Positions 6,399 through 10,770 of a stretch of 10,770 nt of DNA are shown here, piece after piece (position 1 is the first letter of the stretch; every line of letters begins with the position of its first letter). Origin of the DNA: JBAZOJ01 sp041648755 (GTDB taxonomy: Bacteria; Planctomycetota; B143-G9). The stretch is from positions 1-10,770 of the forward strand of contig JBAZOJ010000121.1 in NCBI GenBank assembly GCA_041648755.1, read 5' to 3'. A program made the translations under genes and the position numbers. The notes under the pieces were generated by a model. The model was not told the origin of the DNA and made no database searches. It saw only the letters and a program-made list of their open reading frames with translations.

Positions 6399-7890
6399 TG
6401 GCGTACTTCGCTTCCTCGAGCCGCTGACATCCCCCTTCCTCGCGCTTCTGGTCTGCCTGCTGCTTCCGTCTCTTGCAGTGCGCTTTTCAGGCCGGAAGCT
6501 GGCACTGGCGCTGCTGCTTCTCGCAGTGTCGTTCTTCGGGGCGTACGAACTGGCAGCCGCAAGCGATTCCGCCCACAGGTGGTTGATTGCGCTCAACACT
6601 CCGCTCGTAACCGTGTTCCTGTTCGTGATCCTCCCAGCGCTTCATCTGCCTCGTAACCGCTACTACAAGCTCTTCCTGCTACTCCCTGCCGCCCTTGTGG
6701 TCGCAGGGATTGCCGCGATCTTCGTCGCCTACGCGACGGTGCCGGACGGGAAGGACGGCTTCTACTGGCTGTTGATTCGACCTGCGTTTCTGATGGGGCT
6801 CGTGGCCTCGGCGCTGGTGCTGGTGCAGCCGTTTCTCACGATGAAGGTGTTCCGACGTGCAATGCGGATTTCGCTATTCGCCATCCTGATATACGGCGGC
6901 TTCGCGCTCCGGCAGGATTATCTGGACTACCAGCAGATGCTGGACCACAGGGCCAAGACACAGGGCGGAGTGGTTGCACTCACCGAGACCAGGCCGGTAA
7001 CGCAGAACGACAACCGGATGACCTACCTGCCTTCGGCCCCATGCAGGTTCAGCGCCGATGGCGGCTATGTGCAGGGCTGCAACATGGAACTCTTGCAGCG
7101 GATCGCGATGCTCGATGTCGCCAAAACAGTCGGGGGCGACCCGGCCGCGATCAGCAACATGGCGATTGTTCTGGCCGCGCTTCTGATGTTCATGGTGATA
7201 GTGTTTCTCACGGCGCGGATTACCTGCGGCTGGCTGTGCCCGCTCAGCACAATGGGGTCCGCGCTCGATTATGTCCGGCGCAAGCTGCGGCTGCCTTATT
7301 TCAAGCCTTCTCCCGCGGTCCGAAGCGGGGTTTTCTACTCCGGCCTTGGTCTGGCCGGGCTTACACTGCTGATGGCCAAGCTGGTCCCGTCGCTCGATGC
7401 TAACGGCTACGTGCTGGGCTGCAAAATACCGATTTATCCCTTCTGCAAGATATGCCCCGGCCAGCAGGTGTGCCCTGTTGCCACGCAAGGCCTTGCGGGC
7501 TACCCGCCGCTGCCCAGCTCGGAGTGGGCCTGGGGCTTCTTTAAAGTCTTTACCTTGCTGCTTCTGGTTTTTTTCCTGCTGGCGTTCATCGCTGCGCGCC
7601 GTCTCTGGTGCCTGTTCTGTCCGATGGGGATGCTGTCCGGCATCTTCAACCGGGGCGGCATGTTCGCACTTGCCAAAGCGTCCGGAAAATGCAACCGCTG
7701 CGGAGCCTGCGCCGAAGTATGCCCGATGGGTATTGACAAGGTGCGCTCCGAGATGCAGAATAGCGATGTCAGTTCATACGATTGCGTTCTTTGCCTGCGG
7801 TGCGTCGAGAAATGCCCCCGCAACGGATGTCTCTCGCTTACGCACTGCGGCCGCAAGATAACCGAATCACGTTTCACCGGAAAGCAATGA
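6382..7890 (+). CDS. NapH/CcoG/NosR-type polytopic membrane polyferredoxin
   Basis: This 502-residue integral membrane protein should move electrons through Fe-S clusters at the cytoplasmic face of the membrane. About six hydrophobic segments fill residues 15-175. A loop follows with two cysteines (C221, C233), then segments near 254-274, 316-338 and 384-404. The family hallmarks are CGWLCP (282-287) and CLFCP (410-414), the CxxxCP-type and CxxCP motifs of NapH/NosR-like proteins. Between them is a further cluster of Cys, C347 and CKICPGQQVCP (355-365). The C-terminus has two [4Fe-4S] ferredoxin motifs, CNRCGACAEVCP (437-448) and CVLCLRCVEKCP (468-479). NapH is usually about 270-300 residues and CcoG about 470. 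The extra N-terminal membrane segments make this closer in size to CcoG, but it lacks CcoG's C-terminal Ig-like domain. It overlaps the upstream gene by 17 nt and the downstream gene by 4 nt. Electron donor and acceptor are unknown. Confidence 0.92.
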   Translation: MQSALDGVLRFLEPLTSPFLALLVCLLLPSLAVRFSGRKLALALLLLAVSFFGAYELAAASDSAHRWLIALNTPLVTVFLFVILPALHLPRNRYYKLFLLLPAALVVAGIAAIFVAYATVPDGKDGFYWLLIRPAFLMGLVASALVLVQPFLTMKVFRRAMRISLFAILIYGGFALRQDYLDYQQMLDHRAKTQGGVVALTETRPVTQNDNRMTYLPSAPCRFSADGGYVQGCNMELLQRIAMLDVAKTVGGDPAAISNMAIVLAALLMFMVIVFLTARITCGWLCPLSTMGSALDYVRRKLRLPYFKPSPAVRSGVFYSGLGLAGLTLLMAKLVPSLDANGYVLGCKIPIYPFCKICPGQQVCPVATQGLAGYPPLPSSEWAWGFFKVFTLLLLVFFLLAFIAARRLWCLFCPMGMLSGIFNRGGMFALAKASGKCNRCGACAEVCPMGIDKVRSEMQNSDVSSYDCVLCLRCVEKCPRNGCLSLTHCGRKITESRFTGKQ

Positions 7891-9149
7891 TGACAGGTCA
7901 ATACGACGATAGATACCGGCTTGAGCCGCAACTTCGCCCCGCCGGATCCGATGCCGACAGGGCCGCGCTGATGGAATCGCGGCAGCGGCAACTGATGGCC
8001 GACATACCCGTCAGGCCGTCGAACATCGGCTGGTTCGAGGCATTCCTTGCCAAGCCCGCAATCCCCGAGGGAGCGAAGGCGGTCGGCTACTTCTGCCAGG
8101 TAATCCCCCTCGAGATCATCTGCGCATTTGGCGCTGTTCCGTTGCGGATTGACTGTGGCAACTCGGCATACGTCCAACCGGGGGAGGAACTGCTTTCCGC
8201 CGATGTCTGCCCGCTGGCCAAGGCATCCTTTGCCCAGGCGCTCTCGGCCGATTCCACGGCTGGCAAGTGCGCGTGCCTTGTTCTGCCGTCGAGTTGCGAC
8301 GCCAAGCGGAAACTCGGAGAGGTACTCGCCGATTTCCGGCCCACGTTCACGCTCAATCTGCCCCCGGAACAGGATTACGCGCGATACGGCGATTGGGCGG
8401 CGGGCGAATTGGAGCGGATGGCGGAGTTTTTTGCACAGCACCTTGGAGCGAAACTCTCCTCGTCGGCTCTGCTGTCTGCAGTGCGCCAGTCGCAGCGCGC
8501 CTCGGTGCTGATCAGGGAAATCCTGACTTTGCGCAGTGCGTCTCCCGCGGCAATGTCATCCCGCGACCTGTTCGCCATTGTCCAGTCATCTTTCAACGGC
8601 GCTCCATCCAAGGAATGGCTGCAAAACGTCGAGCGGGTGCGCGATGAAGTGGCTGCCTACCGTCCCCCCAGGGAAGTCAAGCGGCCGCGCGTCATCATCA
8701 CCGGCGCCCCGCTGATCTGGCCGAATTTCAAAGTCCTCAATTTGCTTGAGGAATCCGGAGCCTATGTCGTCGGCGACACGATCTGCACGGGCTCGCAGAG
8801 CCTGTACGATCCCCCGACGTTCCATGAGACAAGCCGCAAAGCCCTGATGCGAGCGCTTGCGCAGCGATACATCTTCGCGAGCCCCTGTCCGTGCTTCGTA
8901 TCGCAGGGGACGCGGATGAGCAGGATACTGGACCTTGTCGAAGAGAACAAGGCCGACGGCGTTGTACACTACGGGCTCCGGCTTTGCCAGTTGTTCGACA
9001 TGGAGGTCTATCGCCTTTCCCGCCTGCTGAAGGAGCGCAATATCCCGTTCCTGAACGTGCATACCGACTACAGTCCGGAGGATTCCGAGCAGCTTCGTAT
9101 CCGGGTTGAGGCATTTGTCGAGACCCTGCACGGAAGGGCGGCCAAATGA
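7887..9149 (+). CDS. Double-cubane-cluster-type anaerobic reductase (HgdB/BcrC/YjiM family)
   Basis: The 420-residue cytoplasmic protein belongs to the 2-hydroxyacyl-CoA dehydratase D-component family. N-terminal FCQVIPLEIICAFGAVPLR (from 69) and DVCPLAKASF (C108) match the substrate/cluster domain. SSCDAK (C137), GDTICTG (C300), ASPCPCF (C334, C336) and RLCQLF (C367) follow, and the C-terminus carries the family signature NVHTDYSPEDSEQLRIRVEAF. The CPC motif and the single-chain form point to the double-cubane proteins, which hold an [8Fe-9S] cluster and, when fed electrons by an ATP-hydrolysing HgdC-type activator, reduce small molecules such as acetylene. Eleven cysteines are present. The start at 7887 overlaps the previous stop by 4 nt; an ATG at 7890 is better spaced from GGAAAG (7879-7884) and is equally possible. 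No activator gene is in the window. The natural substrate is unknown, and a dehydratase role is not excluded. Confidence 0.88.
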   Translation: MMTGQYDDRYRLEPQLRPAGSDADRAALMESRQRQLMADIPVRPSNIGWFEAFLAKPAIPEGAKAVGYFCQVIPLEIICAFGAVPLRIDCGNSAYVQPGEELLSADVCPLAKASFAQALSADSTAGKCACLVLPSSCDAKRKLGEVLADFRPTFTLNLPPEQDYARYGDWAAGELERMAEFFAQHLGAKLSSSALLSAVRQSQRASVLIREILTLRSASPAAMSSRDLFAIVQSSFNGAPSKEWLQNVERVRDEVAAYRPPREVKRPRVIITGAPLIWPNFKVLNLLEESGAYVVGDTICTGSQSLYDPPTFHETSRKALMRALAQRYIFASPCPCFVSQGTRMSRILDLVEENKADGVVHYGLRLCQLFDMEVYRLSRLLKERNIPFLNVHTDYSPEDSEQLRIRVEAFVETLHGRAAK

Positions 9150-10117
9150 AATGGTATCTTGCCGCCGCGCTCGGCGGTATCCTGATGGGGCTGCTTGTCG
9201 TGACCTCGCTGAAGTGCGGAAGCAGTGCAGGGGATATACGCATTTTCTACGCCTCGGGTCTGACTTCCCTGCTTGATGACTACTCGAAGAACAGTTTTCC
9301 CCAGTGGAGATACAATGCCCTGATGGAGGGAAGCGGCAGCCAGGCGGCATGCAGGAAGCTGACGGAACTCGGCCGGAGTTGCGACCTGCTCATGCTTGCA
9401 GATGCTTCACTTGTATCCAGGATGCTGCCCGGATATGCGTCCTTCCGGCTGGACTTTGCCACCGACGAGATCGTCCTTGCCGTGGGCTCGCGAGCCCCGC
9501 ACATTTCCGAGGCGGAGGCAGACTGGACCTCGACCCTCGCGCTGCCGGACGTTCGCCTGGCCCGGGTGGATGAAAACCAGGCCCCGATAGGGTACCGCAC
9601 GCTTCTGGTCTGGCGACTCACCGATATGACAACGCACCGCCAATCCAGCATCTATGATGCGCTTCTGGCGAAGGCGGCACCGCTTGTGGACGACGTCGGC
9701 CGCCTGACTCCGCTGCTCAAGCGCGGCGAGATAGACTATGCTTTCATCTACAAGTCCACCTGTGTCTCCGAGGACATCCGATTCATCAAGCTTGCCGACC
9801 TGGTGAATCTCAGTTCTGACCATATTGACTACGGCATAGCCGAGGTGACCTTTGACCGCCTGAAGACCGGCGCGAAGGAAACCGTGACAATGAAGGGCGA
9901 GCCGGTGTACTGGACACTGACCATCCCCGACGCGAGCCCCAATTTCCCTCTCGCTGCGGCAGTAGTCCGGAGGATGCTTACGGATGGCAGGGACAAGCTG
10001 TCGGTGCATGGTTTCCGCCCGCTGGCCCCCCGCCTTTACGCCATTGAGAATGCCGCAGGGATTCGCGCAAAGAAAGAGTTCGGGGATATCGCACAGTACG
10101 GTGGTGAACTGAAGTGA
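9146..10117 (+). CDS. WtpA/ModA-like oxyanion-binding periplasmic protein
   Basis: The 323-residue product begins with a membrane or signal segment (3-21) and a Cys at 24 (LKCGSS). That is not a good lipobox, so cleavage near S27-A28 or membrane anchoring are both possible. The mature part follows the tungstate/molybdate-binding WtpA/ModA fold: IRIFYASGLTSLLDDY (31-46), GSGSQAACRKLTELG (62-76), CDLLMLAD, a DEIVLAVG strand, PIGYRT (near 148), GEIDYAFIYKS (194-204) and a late ANFPLAAAVVRRML-like helix region. WtpA proteins capture tungstate or molybdate for an ABC importer. In the WtpA sequences I remember, the segment before GYR is acidic (DDPCGYR) and an acidic residue is usual in the YAFxYKS loop. 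Here they read QAPIGYR and YAFIYKS. GGAAGGG (9132-9138) lies 7 nt before the ATG, which overlaps the preceding stop by 4 nt. Family is confident; ligand is open. Confidence 0.85.
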   Translation: MKWYLAAALGGILMGLLVVTSLKCGSSAGDIRIFYASGLTSLLDDYSKNSFPQWRYNALMEGSGSQAACRKLTELGRSCDLLMLADASLVSRMLPGYASFRLDFATDEIVLAVGSRAPHISEAEADWTSTLALPDVRLARVDENQAPIGYRTLLVWRLTDMTTHRQSSIYDALLAKAAPLVDDVGRLTPLLKRGEIDYAFIYKSTCVSEDIRFIKLADLVNLSSDHIDYGIAEVTFDRLKTGAKETVTMKGEPVYWTLTIPDASPNFPLAAAVVRRMLTDGRDKLSVHGFRPLAPRLYAIENAAGIRAKKEFGDIAQYGGELK

Positions 10118-10770
10118 CCGCAGAAAGCGGATCCGGCACAGACAGGCGGCGATTGATCGCCGTCGTTTCTGTTTTAGTGGCGCACGTGGCCGCCTATGCC
10201 GGACTGTCCGTGGCGGGTCTGTTCAATCCCTTCGAGGTCTTCAATCTGCTGCTGCTTTGTGCCAATGTGGTTGCAGCGATAGCGATTGTGCGTGGTAAGA
10301 GAGACGCGCTGCTTGGCGCCGGAGTGATGATCCTCGTCGGCAGCCATGCTTTCATCGGCAACAAACTTGCCCCGGATGCCCTGACCAGCGGCGCCCTTCT
10401 TATGGTCAACCTGCTGGTGCTCTATGTCGGCCTCAAAATCAACGAGCATCTTCCAAGGCTGCACTGGTACCTTTTCCTGATCGGGTACTTCACGCTATTC
10501 GGGATATTCGTCATCGCGATGCGCAATGCGGAGCCCCTGTTTCTCCTGTTCCTGATGGGGCTCGCGGCGACTGCACGATCGGTACGCCTGACTGCGTATT
10601 TCTGGGCGCTGACTCTCTCGTTCACCTTCTGCCAGCCATACGCATGGGAAGCCCTGATCATTTCGTACTTCTTCCTGACGGCCTGGTTTGGCCTGCGCGG
10701 AGAGATTCCGTCGCGTGCTGCCAAGCTGTTTTTCTCGGTGGGCTTCATCCTCGTGATGCTGGTGCTTCTC
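10114..10770 (+). CDS. Polytopic membrane protein, function unknown (3' partial)
   Basis: A GTG at 10114 overlaps the stop of the preceding gene by 4 nt and opens a frame of 219 codons that runs off the right edge without a stop. A GGTGGTG stretch from 10100 could serve as ribosome binding site. A short polar N-terminus with RRR (11-13) precedes about eight to nine hydrophobic segments (roughly 14-36, 42-59, 66-82, 93-109, 118-136, 140-154, 160-175, 179-194, 204-219). The loops are short. No EAA-type loop of an ABC permease is seen, nor any Cys motif or quinone or haem signature that I recognise. Overlap with the binding-protein gene shows that it belongs to the same operon. What it does is not clear; a small-molecule transporter or a membrane scaffold are both possible. 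Confidence 0.75.
   Translation, partial: MTAESGSGTDRRRLIAVVSVLVAHVAAYAGLSVAGLFNPFEVFNLLLLCANVVAAIAIVRGKRDALLGAGVMILVGSHAFIGNKLAPDALTSGALLMVNLLVLYVGLKINEHLPRLHWYLFLIGYFTLFGIFVIAMRNAEPLFLLFLMGLAATARSVRLTAYFWALTLSFTFCQPYAWEALIISYFFLTAWFGLRGEIPSRAAKLFFSVGFILVMLVLL

Noticed and set aside
7782..7886. Upstream extension of the double-cubane gene into the polyferredoxin gene
   Set aside because: These codons lie over the conserved second ferredoxin motif in another frame. The ATG at 7887 or 7890 gives normal family length and the usual overlap seen in this operon.
7500..8441. Long antisense open frame (313 codons) on the - strand
   Set aside because: It covers two well-supported + strand genes, has a low-complexity Arg/Pro/Ser-rich translation and no recognisable motif. 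It is a codon-bias shadow.
9146..10770. Standard wtpA-wtpB tungstate import operon
   Set aside because: The second gene lacks ABC permease features, and the binding protein seems to lack the expected acidic ligands.
1..10770. Mobile element, CRISPR array or phage segment
   Set aside because: I see no transposase or integrase, no direct repeats with spacers and no shift in base composition that would support transfer.

Overview
The window is 10.77 kb of moderately GC-rich bacterial DNA in which every supported gene lies on the + strand. Codon use is even, and I see no insertion sequence, phage gene or CRISPR array. No gene fixes the taxon. A giant secreted protein with InlB-type repeats and a CFI-box C-terminus, ferredoxin-type membrane Fe-S chemistry, a double-cubane-type reductase and an oxyanion-binding protein together suggest an uncultivated anaerobic or facultative bacterium. 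Large CFI-box proteins are, from memory, common in PVC-group and candidate-phylum genomes, so that placement is only a guess.

Layout: (1) 2-2140 is the 3' part of a secreted multidomain protein: InlB-type repeats, a probable seven-bladed propeller, a Gly linker and a CFI-box. It is closed by a strong intrinsic terminator. (2) 2258-4372 holds two tandem thioredoxin-reductase-type flavoproteins. The first keeps the redox CxxC but has lost the NADPH arginine motif. The second is a canonical TrxB with an extra N-terminal domain of about 80 residues. (3) 4373-4766 is a non-protein-coding stretch with a promoter, tRNA-Ser(GGA), a GC-rich terminator-like hairpin, a second promoter and a 5' UTR hairpin. 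(4) 4767 to beyond the right edge is a tightly packed operon of six genes with spacings between 0 and -17 nt. The products are a secreted Ig-like plus CBM9/DOMON-like protein, a periplasmic protein with a C-terminal membrane anchor, a NapH/CcoG-type polytopic polyferredoxin, a cytoplasmic double-cubane (HgdB/YjiM-type) reductase, a WtpA/ModA-like oxyanion-binding protein and the start of a polytopic membrane protein.

How the genes may work together (inference): the polyferredoxin would carry electrons between the quinone pool or cytoplasm and another partner, the double-cubane protein is a low-potential reductase, and the three exported proteins would form an extracytoplasmic or membrane-attached module. 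The combination matches no pathway I can name and is the main candidate for an undescribed system. The binding protein seems to lack the acidic residues used by tungstate binders, and the next gene does not look like an ABC permease. Import of tungstate or molybdate is therefore not a safe reading of the operon. The two thioredoxin reductases are a separate unit upstream, divided from the operon by the tRNA gene.
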